From contig NC_019729.1 of assembly GCF_000317475.1 (NCBI RefSeq), forward strand, positions 6,855,445 to 6,919,444: 64,000 bases of DNA. The letters are read 5' to 3'. This document shows, one piece after another, positions 53,758 to 62,889 of the stretch. This DNA is from Oscillatoria nigro-viridis PCC 7112. GTDB lineage: Bacteria; Cyanobacteriota; Cyanobacteriia; Cyanobacteriales; Microcoleaceae. The notes under the pieces were generated by a model. The model was not told the DNA's origin. It saw only the letters and a list, made by a program, of their open reading frames with translations, and did not search any database. The position numbers and the translations under genes were made by a program. How positions within the stretch are numbered: position 1 is the stretch's first letter; each line of letters starts with the position of its first letter.

Positions 53758-55716
53758 ATGGAAATCCCCTTTAACATCACCCTGTTGATGGTCATGACCG
53801 TCATCTGTGGCATCAGCGCTCAAGTTCTCGCCGCCTATCTGAAAGTTCCGGCGATCGTCTTTTTGCTGTTGTTTGGCATTTTAGCCGGCCCAGACTGCTT
53901 CGGAGTGCTGCACCCCAATCTGCTGGGCAGCGGTTTGGAAGTTATGGTATCCCTTTGCGTAGCTTTAATTCTGTTTGAAGGCGGCTTGAATTTGGAATTG
54001 CGAGATTTGGGCAAACTTTCCGGCAGCATCCGCAATTTAGTTACCGTAGGCACTTTAATTACCCTAATAGGGGGCGGAATGGCCGCACACTGGTTGGGGG
54101 AATTTCCCTGGTCGATCGCATTTCTGTATGCTTCTCTAGTAGTCGTCACGGGCCCGACAGTAATCGGCCCTTTGCTAAAACAAGTATCCGTTGACAAAAA
54201 AGTTGCCGCCTTGCTAGAAGCAGAAGGCGTTTTAATCGATCCAGTCGGGGCAATTCTGGCAGTATTGGTGCTGAATATTATTTTGAACGGCAATACTGAT
54301 TTGCTGGTTTTGTTCCGAGATTTAATCGTGCGACTCTTCGTTGGCGCAGTCATCGGGGTTGCGGGAGGTTGGCTGCTGGGATTCATTCTCAAGCGATCGC
54401 AATTTCTCTCAGAAGACCTCAAAAACTTAGTAGTTTTAGCCAGTTTGTGGGGATTTTTCGGCTTAGCAGAAGAAATCCGCAGCGAATCGGGACTGATGGC
54501 AACTGTGGTATCCGGCATCGTCCTCAGAGCCGCTGCTGTCCCGGAAGAAAGGCTGCTGAGAAGGTTTAAAGGTCAACTCACAGTCCTGGCTATTTCCGTG
54601 CTGTTCGTGCTGCTGGCGGCCGATTTATCCCTCGCTAGTGTGGTCGCCCTCGGTTGGGGAAGTTTGTTTACAGTTTTAGCTTTAATGTGGATAGTCCGGC
54701 CGATCAATGTTTGGTTGTGTACTTGGAACAGCGGACTGAATTGGCAGCAGAAATTATTTGTGTGTTGGGTAGCGCCGAGGGGAATTGTCTCAGCGTCGAT
54801 CGCATCTTTATTTGCAATTTTGCTCACCCAGCGGGGAATCAACGGCGGCGACTCGATTAAAGCCTTAGTTTTCCTAACAATTATTATGACAGTTTTCGTC
54901 CAGGGACTGACGGCCGGACGGATCGCTCAACTGTTGGGCATCACCTCAAAATCGGCAACCGGTGCTGCAATTGTCGGGTCAAATCCTTTGAGCAGATTAA
55001 TTGCTCGCTTGTTTCAAGAACGCGGAGAATCTGTGGCAATTATCGACACAAATCCCGAAGCTTGCGAACAAGCAGAACGAGAGGGTTTGCGGGTGTTTTT
55101 GAGCAGTGCTCTCGACCACAGCGTTTTAGAAGAAGCCGGACTAGAGTCAATGGGAACTTTTTTGGCAATGACTAACAACGGCGAGGTAAACTTAGTGTTA
55201 GCTCAGCGAGCAGCCGAGGAGTTTGCACCGCCGAGAGTTTTGGCAATATTTCCCAAAGATCCGCAAGCAAATACGCCTGCAAATCAGAGTAAAATCAATC
55301 AAGCTTTTGTCTCCGATTTGTCGCTGAAGGATTGGAACGAATATTTGAGCGACGGCGAAGTAAAATTGGGGGAAACTGAGTTAAAAACTCAGGGATTGCA
55401 GTTTCAAATTGCTCACTTGCAAGCTTTGGTTCAAGCCGGGGAGTTAGCGCCGCTGCTGCTGGAAAGGCAAGGGTACTTGCAAGTAGTGTCGGCGACTCAG
55501 ATTTGGCAAGCAGGCGATCGAATTATTTATTTGCTGTACGATCCGACACCGAAATTGTTGAAAAGATTGTCGGGTTCGTCTCAGTCTCGTTTGACTTTGG
55601 AAAAACATCAGGTAGTTGAAGAAGTGCCGATTCCTCCTCCGGTTTTAGAGCCGGTTGTGGAGGAAATGGAAATAGCAAAGGATGCTAAAGTTTTGCAGCC
55701 ACCAGTTTCGCGGTAA
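53758..55716 (+). CDS. Cation/proton antiporter (CPA1, NhaP-like) with TrkA-N domain
   Basis: The product has 652 residues. About the first 400 are hydrophobic with a dozen or so helices and carry GPTVIGPLLKQVSVDKKVAA and LEAEGVLIDPVGAILAVLVL, the acidic transport motifs of Na+(K+)/H+ antiporters. From about residue 405 a TrkA-N/RCK-type Rossmann fold begins (GAAIVGSNPLSRLIARLF...VAIIDTNPEACEQA), followed by a TrkA-C-like end. RCK domains gate transport in response to nucleotides. The glycine motif is degenerate. It probably exchanges Na+ or K+ for H+ across the plasma membrane. The stop is 13 bp before the methyltransferase start. Confidence 0.93.
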   Translation: MEIPFNITLLMVMTVICGISAQVLAAYLKVPAIVFLLLFGILAGPDCFGVLHPNLLGSGLEVMVSLCVALILFEGGLNLELRDLGKLSGSIRNLVTVGTLITLIGGGMAAHWLGEFPWSIAFLYASLVVVTGPTVIGPLLKQVSVDKKVAALLEAEGVLIDPVGAILAVLVLNIILNGNTDLLVLFRDLIVRLFVGAVIGVAGGWLLGFILKRSQFLSEDLKNLVVLASLWGFFGLAEEIRSESGLMATVVSGIVLRAAAVPEERLLRRFKGQLTVLAISVLFVLLAADLSLASVVALGWGSLFTVLALMWIVRPINVWLCTWNSGLNWQQKLFVCWVAPRGIVSASIASLFAILLTQRGINGGDSIKALVFLTIIMTVFVQGLTAGRIAQLLGITSKSATGAAIVGSNPLSRLIARLFQERGESVAIIDTNPEACEQAEREGLRVFLSSALDHSVLEEAGLESMGTFLAMTNNGEVNLVLAQRAAEEFAPPRVLAIFPKDPQANTPANQSKINQAFVSDLSLKDWNEYLSDGEVKLGETELKTQGLQFQIAHLQALVQAGELAPLLLERQGYLQVVSATQIWQAGDRIIYLLYDPTPKLLKRLSGSSQSRLTLEKHQVVEEVPIPPPVLEPVVEEMEIAKDAKVLQPPVSR

Positions 55717-55729
55717 GAGGAATGATTTT

Positions 55730-56551
55730 ATGACCGCAGAAGGATCGTATCAAGCAAACACGTACAATCTGGAACTTGAAGCAGAAATCCAGCGGTTAAA
55801 AGCTCAAGTTCTCCTCAGTTGGGAAAAGGAAGCGCGCACTTTAAAGTGGTTCGGTTTAGCCGACGGGATGAATGTTTTGGAAGCGGGTAGCGGGCCGGGA
55901 TTTTTTACCGAAAAACTGTTAGAAGTGCTGCCAAACAGTTCGGTAACAGCGTTAGAAATTGACCCGGTACTGCACGAAAAAGCAGTAGCGTATTTGCAGG
56001 ACAAAGGGGGCGATCGAGTAAATCGCATCCAAGCATCGGTTGCGGATACTGGTTTGGCGGCTAACACTTTCGATTTTGCGATCGCCCGTTTGCTGTTCGT
56101 TCACCTCCCAGAGCCCGTCGCAGCAGCTAGAGAAATATTCCGCATCTTGAAACCGGGCGGCAAACTGGTGATTATCGATAGCGATGCGGATCTGTTTTGG
56201 CTGACAAATCCACCTTTGTCAGTCGAGATTGTCAGGGAGAAATTCAAGCAGGTAATGGCATCGCGGGGCGGTAATTTATCCGTCGGGCGAAATCTCTGCC
56301 GCATTCTCAAAGAAGCTGGGTTTGTTAGCGTTGATTTAGAAGCCGTTGTCAGCCACAGCGATATAAGAGGAATTGAAGCGTTCCAACCTTTACTTGACTC
56401 CGGGCCCATTTTGCAGATGGTCAAACAGGGGTTGATTTCAGAGTCGGAAATAGCCAGCTATCTGGTTTCGCGGGATGAGTTTGTAGCTGCGGGCGATAGA
56501 CGATTGATGATGAGTTTTTGGCTAATGGCTTGCGGGGAAAAAAATGAATAA
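55730..56551 (+). CDS. SAM-dependent methyltransferase (class I)
   Basis: The product has 273 residues from the ATG at 55730, with AGAGGA about 9 bases upstream; an upstream ATG at 55682 would overlap the antiporter gene. Motif I is NVLEAGSGPGFFTEKL, followed by acidic ALEIDPVL, motif II-like AIARLLFVHLPEP and motif III RILKPGGKLVIIDSD. The substrate cannot be told; quinone and lipid methyltransferases and tailoring enzymes share these features. Close spacing suggests cotranscription with the antiporter gene. Confidence 0.9.
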   Translation: MTAEGSYQANTYNLELEAEIQRLKAQVLLSWEKEARTLKWFGLADGMNVLEAGSGPGFFTEKLLEVLPNSSVTALEIDPVLHEKAVAYLQDKGGDRVNRIQASVADTGLAANTFDFAIARLLFVHLPEPVAAAREIFRILKPGGKLVIIDSDADLFWLTNPPLSVEIVREKFKQVMASRGGNLSVGRNLCRILKEAGFVSVDLEAVVSHSDIRGIEAFQPLLDSGPILQMVKQGLISESEIASYLVSRDEFVAAGDRRLMMSFWLMACGEKNE

Positions 56552-57144
56552 AATTCAGACAAATTTATCACAAAACTTTGATGTTCCGCCGCAAAACCTC
56601 TAGCACTCTCGCTAAATTGCCAGCTAACAAAGCAAAATTATTTAACAGCCAACCAGGAAAAACTTCAGAATAAATTATCCACTCAGCTTTAGTTTAAAGC
56701 TGCACGAATAGCTCTAGAATCGTATCATATCAAATCCGGTAGCATCGTCGGGCGTCAAATCTAGTCCACAGTCAACACTCACGGACGGTGCAACGGGAAT
56801 TGAGATAATTCATCTGCGTTAATCTGTGTTTATCTGCCATCATCTGCGGTTAAAAAAAGAGAATTTATTAATCGCAGATGACAAAGTATTGACGCTGATT
56901 CACGGAGATGAAGATCGGAGAGATAACAATAATTCATATCCTAACAGATTTAATATCAAAGCTATAAATTTTCAGATTTCTGAGCTTAGTAACTTTACAC
57001 CTACAATTCTAACAAATCGTTGGGGCCGATCGCGCAAAGGTTGTTTGTGAGAGCCAATGATTGTCTGTCACATTTTAGCTTAACCAATCAAGCCTTTAGC
57101 TAAGCCCTCATAGACGATCGCACTTTTTACCAACTCCTCAGCAT
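56552..57144. other. Spacer with an ATCTGCG repeat and a transketolase 3'-end relic
   Basis: About 590 bp. At 56812-56882 CATCTGCGTTAATCTGTGTT and related sequence occur, including TCATCTGCGGTTAA facing TTAATCGCAGATGA as a hairpin; this repeat type is widespread. Near 57080-57160 the minus strand resembles the end of the transketolase-like gene (separate entry). No full gene is present. Confidence 0.55.
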
Positions 57145-57152
57145 TCAACCCA
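57080..57152 (-). pseudogene. Relic of a transketolase-like 3' end
   Basis: The 37 bases at 57116-57152 match the 3' end of the transketolase-like gene (58540-58576) at 31 positions, by my count. Translated on the minus strand the relic gives LNAEELVKSAIVYEGLAKGL and a TAA at 57080, against LTAEALTKRAIELVH in the intact gene. The stop codon of the first Uma2 gene overlaps its upstream end. It marks an old duplication or insertion boundary. Confidence 0.55.
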
Positions 57153-57759
57153 CTTGCCGAACCCCATTAAGAAACTCCGTCCTTGCCTCAATCCTTGAAG
57201 GCATTAAAACGCAGCGTACCAACAATGCTAAATCCAACTCCGGCAAAAACTCACTTCTTGAAACTTGCTCGTAATCATCCTGGCGCAGCCGATAGACAGC
57301 CAACTGATTATTTTCCCAAAACCAAACTTCAGGAATGCCAAGTCGCAGATATTTAGCTAGTTTATTTGTGCTACCGCTAGTAATCGTTACTTCCACGGCT
57401 AAATCGGGATGCTCTTTTCTGGAACCTATATAATAAGACTCGTCTGGTTCAAATGATACATCTCTTGCCCGGTCTCTGCGAGTTGCACTCCCTACAGGAA
57501 TATATTCAATTCCCATTTCACAAAAGTAGAGTTGTAGCAAAAAGTTAAGAAGACAACTGATGGTCTCATGTTCTTCGCCCAGTGTCATAAACTCGATCCA
57601 CCCATCAAGATAAGTTATCCGCAAACCCGGAGAGTCTGCCATCAAAGATGCGATCGCCTCAAATTGCTCCCAACTATAATAACCGGGGAGAATCAATCGC
57701 TGTTCGGCAAGAAGCGTAACTGTTTCTTCTAAAACTTGTGCTGTCATAGGTATAGCCAT
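57145..57759 (-). CDS. Uma2-family (DUF820) nuclease-like protein, copy 1
   Basis: The product has 204 residues. It has the PD-(D/E)xK-like core of Uma2 proteins: RITYLDGWIEFMT with the early acid, FEPDESYYIGS, HPDLAVEVTITSGSTNKLAKY (Asp...Glu-x-Val...Lys) and VWFWENNQLAVYRL. The family is hugely amplified in cyanobacteria. It has a restriction-endonuclease fold, but no proven role. It is almost identical to the neighbouring copy except in residues about 62-88. The last codons overlap a transketolase relic. Confidence 0.88.
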   Translation of the reverse strand: MAIPMTAQVLEETVTLLAEQRLILPGYYSWEQFEAIASLMADSPGLRITYLDGWIEFMTLGEEHETISCLLNFLLQLYFCEMGIEYIPVGSATRRDRARDVSFEPDESYYIGSRKEHPDLAVEVTITSGSTNKLAKYLRLGIPEVWFWENNQLAVYRLRQDDYEQVSRSEFLPELDLALLVRCVLMPSRIEARTEFLNGVRQVG

Positions 57760-57848
57760 TTTATTTTAATATTGCTAGCCCTTATCTGGTATAACCCTGG
57801 TAAGGACAGCATGAAATCGCATTCAAAACTTAGCGAACAAAGTCGATA

Positions 57849-58457
57849 TTATTGCGACCGAATTCCCTGAATAAACTCCGTCCTTGCCTCAATTATTGAA
57901 GGCATTAAAACGCAGCGTACCAACAATGCTAAATCCAACTCCGGCAAAAACTCACTTCTGGAAACTTGCTCGTAATCATCCTCGCGCAGCCGATAGACAG
58001 CCAACTGATTATTTTCCCAAAACCAAACTTCAGCAATGCGAAGTCGCAGATATTTAGCTAGTTTATTTGTGCTACCGCTAGTAATCGTTACTTCCACGGC
58101 TAAATCGGGATGCTCTTTTCTGGAACCTATATAATAAGACTCGTCTGGTTCAAATGATACATCTCTTGCCCGGTCTCTGCGAGTTGCACTCCCTACAGGA
58201 AAAAATTCAATTCCGAGTTCAAAAAAGTATGCTTCCAGTAATATAGCGATCGCTTTTTTAAAGCTTTCGTGTTCTTCGCCCACTGTCATAAACTCGATCC
58301 ACCCATCAAGATAAGTTATCCGCAAACCGGGAGAGTCGGCCATCAAAGATGCGATCGCCTCAAATTGCTCCCAAGTATAATAACCGGGGAGAATCAATCG
58401 CTGTTCTGCAAGCGTACCTATTTCTTCTAAAAGTTGTGCAGTCACAGGTATCACCAT
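57849..58457 (-). CDS. Uma2-family (DUF820) nuclease-like protein, copy 2
   Basis: The product has 202 residues, with the same motifs as copy 1 (HPDLAVEVTITSGSTNKLAKY). The two are near-identical at residues 14-60 and from about 90 to the end, but differ strongly in between (SFKKAIAILLEAYFFELGIE against TISCLLNFLLQLYFCEMGIE). The upstream 25 bp are also related in the two copies (ATTTTA...CTAGCCC). This is a tandem duplication with later patchwork exchange. Function as for the family, unproven. Confidence 0.88.
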   Translation of the reverse strand: MVIPVTAQLLEEIGTLAEQRLILPGYYTWEQFEAIASLMADSPGLRITYLDGWIEFMTVGEEHESFKKAIAILLEAYFFELGIEFFPVGSATRRDRARDVSFEPDESYYIGSRKEHPDLAVEVTITSGSTNKLAKYLRLRIAEVWFWENNQLAVYRLREDDYEQVSRSEFLPELDLALLVRCVLMPSIIEARTEFIQGIRSQ

Positions 58458-58524
58458 CCTATTTTAAATATTACTAGCCCCTACCCAGCACCAACCAGGC
58501 AGGGGCATTCACTCACATTCTAAC

Positions 58525-60738
58525 TTAATGAACTAGCTCGATCGCCCTTTTCGTCAACGCCTCAGCAGTCAACCCATTAAACGCCATCAACTGACCAGCA
58601 CTAGCAGTAGTTTCCCCCCGCTTCCAAGCGAAAGTATCCCGCTTGCAATTGCTGCGGAGCATCACAGGTTCCAACATCCCAGAAGCACCGCCTGTCACGC
58701 CAATCAAGGCATCTGAGCCAAACAATTCGGCAAATTTCTCATCGCTCAAAAAGCCGCCGTCAGCTTCGGAACAAGTATCCCAAGCAACATCGCTAGCACG
58801 ATACAAACGCCGGGGATTCACAACAGAAACAATCCGCACTCCAATCCCTTCTGTTTCCAAAAATGCCGCCGCTTCAAACACTGGCATTAACGTCATGTCG
58901 CCGACAACTGCAAACACAACTGTCTTATCTCCTGCTATTTCGTGCAGCACTGTTGCACCGTCTTGCAAAGCTTGGCGAGTCTGTTCAAAAGTAGTGCGAA
59001 TTGGCAGCGGCGACTTGCTTGCAGTAATCACAACTCCCTTATTTTTAGCAGTCAAAGCCCACTCGTAACAAGCTTGAATGCTGTTAGCATCCGGTGGAAA
59101 CAAAGGAAACACATTTCCGTTCCGCATCATCGCCGCAAAATAAGCCTCGATTTCCGGCCGTTGGTGCGTCCAACCGTTGCGGCCTTGTTCCAATGCACCC
59201 GCTGTAAATAAGGTGACAGTTGCCGGAGTTGGACGGCGCAATTCTGCCATTGCTTGGGTTACAGTTTGCCAAATTGGTAAACCGTTGATGGCAAAAGATT
59301 CGTAGGAACACCACAAACTCCGCGCTCCAAATAGCGATAAACCTACAGCTAAACCGGCGCAAGCATCTTCGCTCAAAGGTTCGTAAACTTGACCGTTTGG
59401 CGATTGATTGTACAGGTCATCTTTCGTCGGGTGAATAATCTTGAGAGCTTGGTTGATATTGGCAATTGCCGATGCTTCATTGCCGTCAGCATTAGTGACA
59501 ATAAAAGTACGATCGCGCTCGCCGACTTTCCCTACCAAACGCCCCATTGCTGTTGTCGAAATCTTCGCTTCTCCCCCAACTGCAAATTCTTCTAAAGGCA
59601 ATTCGCCTAAATCTGCCAGCGGCAAGGTAAACTCAGTAACAACTGTTTTCGCCGCCGGCCCGCCGCCCGCACGTTCAGCATTTGTCCGCACCAACTCCCA
59701 AGCAGCAGCAGTCAAAGCGCGCTCTTTTAAAGCACTGATAATGTGCGGAGCATCCAGCGTATCTTTCGGATAAAGATTGTGAGATTTTGCACCGCGCGCG
59801 TGGACGCCGGCACCTTTCAACTGTTTGATAATAAACGCAGTTAATTTGCCGCCGAGAGCAGATTTTGCCGCTTTGTCAACTCCTTGTAAAACAGCTTTGG
59901 TAAATGCCATGCGCTGTTCGAGCGAAAAAGCAGTGCTGTCAACATAATCTTCCGGTTGATTTTTATCGTCAAATTCCTTAGCATCAACTAAGATAACTTC
60001 TTCAAAACCGTTGCCTTGCCAATAAGCAATCATTTCAGCATTAGTTTTAGTCGAAACCATGCTGTGATGTTCCTGAGAATATCCGTTCCAAACCAACACA
60101 GGCAAAAAGTTAGTAACGCTTGGATAAGCTGTGTGGAAATGCGCCATGCTGCTCATCGGATAGGGTTCGCCCATGCCGCCGTCGCCTATTGTGAAAGCAA
60201 ACAGTTTTTCGCGGTGCAAAAGCGCTCCAGCCATTGCGAAATGCTGCCCTTGTCCGAGGGGGCCTGCCGGCGCTAAAAGCCCGGGAATGAAACCGGAAAG
60301 ATGTCCTAACAAACCGTCTTTTTCTCGGAATTTATCGCGCATTTGCTGCACGTTAACAATTTCCATATCCTCCAAAGATCGATCGAGAAACATGGCACTG
60401 TAAAAGCCGGGGGCGTGATGGCCGACTTCGGTGACAATGTTCTTGTGTCCCAGCATCACCAAAGCGGCATAAGCCTCAGCTTGGCTAGCAAAACCCCCTG
60501 GATGTCCCGATGCCTTGCTGGCGGTGACTTGCAGCGTCAGGTAGCGCAGGGCGTCTGCTGCGAGCATGGTTTGAAAGACGGCTGCGGGATCGGCAGGATC
60601 GGCGATCGACTTGCTCCCCTCGGCGATCGCAGGTGTTTTCCCATAAGTATCAAAACCAGGGACTGTTTCAGAAAAATATTGAATGCCTTCGCAAAAAGCG
60701 GGCGTTGTTGACGTTGCCTGCGGGGTAGTTGCTGTCAT
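58525..60738 (-). CDS. Transketolase/phosphoketolase-like thiamine diphosphate enzyme
   Basis: The product has 737 residues. The thiamine diphosphate motif runs from FTIGDGGMGEP to VLVWNGYS. Upstream ASGHPGGFASQAEAY and downstream GNGFEEVILVD are seen in place of the canonical transketolase segments. The C-terminal half has the pyrimidine-domain pattern (TFIVTNADGNEASAI, EPLSEDACAGLAVGLSLFGA, WCSYESFAING). Segments such as GFIPGLLAPAGPLGQG and QEHHSMVS differ from the housekeeping transketolase and lean to phosphoketolase. The family is usually annotated simply as transketolase. It should transfer or cleave two-carbon units of sugar phosphates; the exact reaction is open. Confidence 0.8.
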   Translation of the reverse strand: MTATTPQATSTTPAFCEGIQYFSETVPGFDTYGKTPAIAEGSKSIADPADPAAVFQTMLAADALRYLTLQVTASKASGHPGGFASQAEAYAALVMLGHKNIVTEVGHHAPGFYSAMFLDRSLEDMEIVNVQQMRDKFREKDGLLGHLSGFIPGLLAPAGPLGQGQHFAMAGALLHREKLFAFTIGDGGMGEPYPMSSMAHFHTAYPSVTNFLPVLVWNGYSQEHHSMVSTKTNAEMIAYWQGNGFEEVILVDAKEFDDKNQPEDYVDSTAFSLEQRMAFTKAVLQGVDKAAKSALGGKLTAFIIKQLKGAGVHARGAKSHNLYPKDTLDAPHIISALKERALTAAAWELVRTNAERAGGGPAAKTVVTEFTLPLADLGELPLEEFAVGGEAKISTTAMGRLVGKVGERDRTFIVTNADGNEASAIANINQALKIIHPTKDDLYNQSPNGQVYEPLSEDACAGLAVGLSLFGARSLWCSYESFAINGLPIWQTVTQAMAELRRPTPATVTLFTAGALEQGRNGWTHQRPEIEAYFAAMMRNGNVFPLFPPDANSIQACYEWALTAKNKGVVITASKSPLPIRTTFEQTRQALQDGATVLHEIAGDKTVVFAVVGDMTLMPVFEAAAFLETEGIGVRIVSVVNPRRLYRASDVAWDTCSEADGGFLSDEKFAELFGSDALIGVTGGASGMLEPVMLRSNCKRDTFAWKRGETTASAGQLMAFNGLTAEALTKRAIELVH

Positions 60739-60955
60739 GCTTGATACCGGAAAAATTTGAATTGGATTAATGTAAGAGTAATTTTATAGCTTCCGTGTTC
60801 CAAAAAATCATCAGTTCTATTATGTCAGTGATAAATAAGTAAAATATCTCAAATTTTTAGCTAATAAGTAGTGGTTTGAGAACCTCGACTTATTATAAAA
60901 GTCCGGGTTCTGTGTTTACCCATTACTAATCTCTCTAAAATCTCAAATCGCCAAT

Positions 60956-62179
60956 CTAAAATTGTTCCAGCCGTTCCCGGACATCGATATACAGTACAGT
61001 ACCGCTTTCAGAAAGAGAAGGCACAGCCTTTTGATTCCGCAGCCAAACAAAAAAACTGCTAAGTGCAGGAGTCGGATCTTGATCCCGGCGCAGCGTGTAG
61101 ATCAAACCTTCGCAAGGCCCATTAACGCTGCTAGTCGTGCAAATCGCTTTCTGGTTATTTACAATACCCACAGTCACATAATTTAGCTGTTTATTTCGGT
61201 TATAATTCTCAAGGCGCTGAGTCACTTGTTGGCAGCGAGTTAGAGGATCGTAGCCCGAACTAGAAAAGAAATTAGAATTCCAGCGAATCCAAGGCTCCCT
61301 GAACCCTTGTGGATTTTGATATACAGTCACCGGCTCGCCCGTTGAGGTATCGCATACAAATCCTCCATAACCCAGATTCGGTTGGTTTTGATCGGAGGCG
61401 CTGCTGATAGAAAGATTGCTGAGAATATCAAAGCCGTTACGCTTGTTTTGTGAAAGCAACTCCCTAAAAGCATCGATCGGGATTGCCGCGTTCAACCCCG
61501 TTTTTATCTCTTCAATCTGACCGTTCCACTGGCTCCTAATTGTGCCAACAGTATCCCCCTGGCCGTGAATTCCTACCACCCTGCCATCAGCATCAAATAC
61601 AGGCCCGCCGCTCATCCCGCGCCTGGTTACAGCTTGGTAGCGCAGACTATAACCTGATGAGGCGCTGCCCAAGCGAGAAGAGATGATGCCAGCAGTAAAC
61701 TCAAGTTTTCGTTCAAATCCCGAAATTGGCAGCGGATAGCCAGAAACGTAAATAGCAGAACCGACAACAGCACGTTCTGACTCGCCTATTGGTGCTACTG
61801 GATACTGTTCTCGGCTCTGAAACTGTATCAATGCCAAGTCTATATCCCGGTCATTTTTTGGTAGGCGCTGTATTCTAATCGCAGCATAATCCTTCTCTAA
61901 ATGAGTGCGAATGCTGTATTTTTGAGCGAGGCTTGCCACCACATGATTAGCTGTCAAAACAGTGTAAATATTACCTTGTTTGGCAATAATTACTCCCGAT
62001 CCGCTAGCAAAAAAACCCAGCGTATTGTTGACTTCCACAGTTGTCAATGTCGCTAGCTGGGCAATTTCTTCGGCTGTTTTGGCACAGGCAGCATATTGTT
62101 GGCTGAGAACCGCCGTCACTGTTAATGCACCTGTCAAGATGATTGTCAGCGCGTCAAACCGCAAATTCCACACATTCAT
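60956..62179 (-). CDS. Exported trypsin-like serine protease fused to a COP23 domain
   Basis: The product has 407 residues. An N-terminal hydrophobic segment (ALTIILTGALTVTAVLSQQ) serves as signal or anchor. The S1 protease triad is seen as His in LTANHVV, Asp in DIDLALIQF and Ser in RRGMSGGPVF. From about residue 270 a COP23 domain follows (GFVCDTSTGEPVTVYQNP...PWIRW...LTRCQQVTQRLE...ICTTSSVNGPCEGLIYTLR). COP23 was named as a circadian oscillating membrane protein in a cyanobacterium; its function is unknown. The next genes encode the same two domains separately. Confidence 0.9.
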   Translation of the reverse strand: MNVWNLRFDALTIILTGALTVTAVLSQQYAACAKTAEEIAQLATLTTVEVNNTLGFFASGSGVIIAKQGNIYTVLTANHVVASLAQKYSIRTHLEKDYAAIRIQRLPKNDRDIDLALIQFQSREQYPVAPIGESERAVVGSAIYVSGYPLPISGFERKLEFTAGIISSRLGSASSGYSLRYQAVTRRGMSGGPVFDADGRVVGIHGQGDTVGTIRSQWNGQIEEIKTGLNAAIPIDAFRELLSQNKRNGFDILSNLSISSASDQNQPNLGYGGFVCDTSTGEPVTVYQNPQGFREPWIRWNSNFFSSSGYDPLTRCQQVTQRLENYNRNKQLNYVTVGIVNNQKAICTTSSVNGPCEGLIYTLRRDQDPTPALSSFFVWLRNQKAVPSLSESGTVLYIDVRERLEQF

Positions 62180-62211
62180 CGATAACTCCCTAGATGAAAC
62201 GAGGCGAACTG

Positions 62212-62889
62212 CTATATACTAATCGGAATTCCCCAACTGGATTTAAGCATTTTCTCTAATAATTCCGCTGTTGGTTCACTTCCATCTTCAAAAGCATAGA
62301 CGCCAAAATTTGGATCTCGATACTTGCCCCTACAGTTAATCCCCACCAAGAAACCTTTGGCATTAAAAATCGGGCCGCCAGTCATGCCGATTTTAACCTC
62401 ATTTGTATAGCCCAAGCTATAACCTTGAGACAAAGATTTGGGTAACAGCACCGAAACGAAGCCAGCGTCACCGCCAAAGCCCCAACCTCAGCACCCGCAG
62501 GAAAGCCGACTGCCAACACTGGCTCAGACACCGCTCCTGCCTCAAGGCTTAATGGTGCTATTTTATACTCGATCGCGCTGCGAAACAGAACGATCGCCAG
62601 ATCGGTATTGCTCAGCCGCCTCGGAACTCCTAGCAGTGGGTGGAGGAGGCCGTCGTCGGTGACAAGTCCGATCGCCACAACGTGCCAGTTAGTCAGCACC
62701 GGATAGGTTTGGCGCTGCTTCTGGGACGATCGTCCCAGAAGCAGAAGATATTTTCGTCGGGATGCGTACCGCTGTTTGACCCGCCAAATTTTCCACCTCA
62801 ATCCTTGGAATTGGCGATCGGATGGAAAATTTGCCAATCTTTAAGGCTGTCCGAACGCTGGGGAAAAGGGGGCAGTTGCGCCTCATCAT
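62212..62889 (-). pseudogene. Trypsin-like serine protease, frameshifted
   Basis: Three frames together give one S1 protease: IEVENLAGQTAVRIPTKISS and ASGTIV, then QTYPVLTNWHVVA and LSNTDLAIVLF, then VLLPKSLSQGYSLGYTNEVK and GMTGGPIFNAKGFLVGI. The first break lies at a perfect 30-bp palindrome (62715-62744), the second near 62465-62480. The catalytic serine of GMSGGP is threonine here. No signal peptide is visible; the 5' end overlaps the COP23 gene. It is a broken relative of the neighbouring protease-COP23 gene. The 5' boundary is uncertain. Confidence 0.82.
62715..62744. repeat. Perfect 30-bp palindrome inside the protease pseudogene
   Basis: CTGCTTCTGGGACGA is followed at once by its reverse complement TCGTCCCAGAAGCAG, with no loop. 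It coincides with the point where the protease reading frame breaks. Confidence 0.92.
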
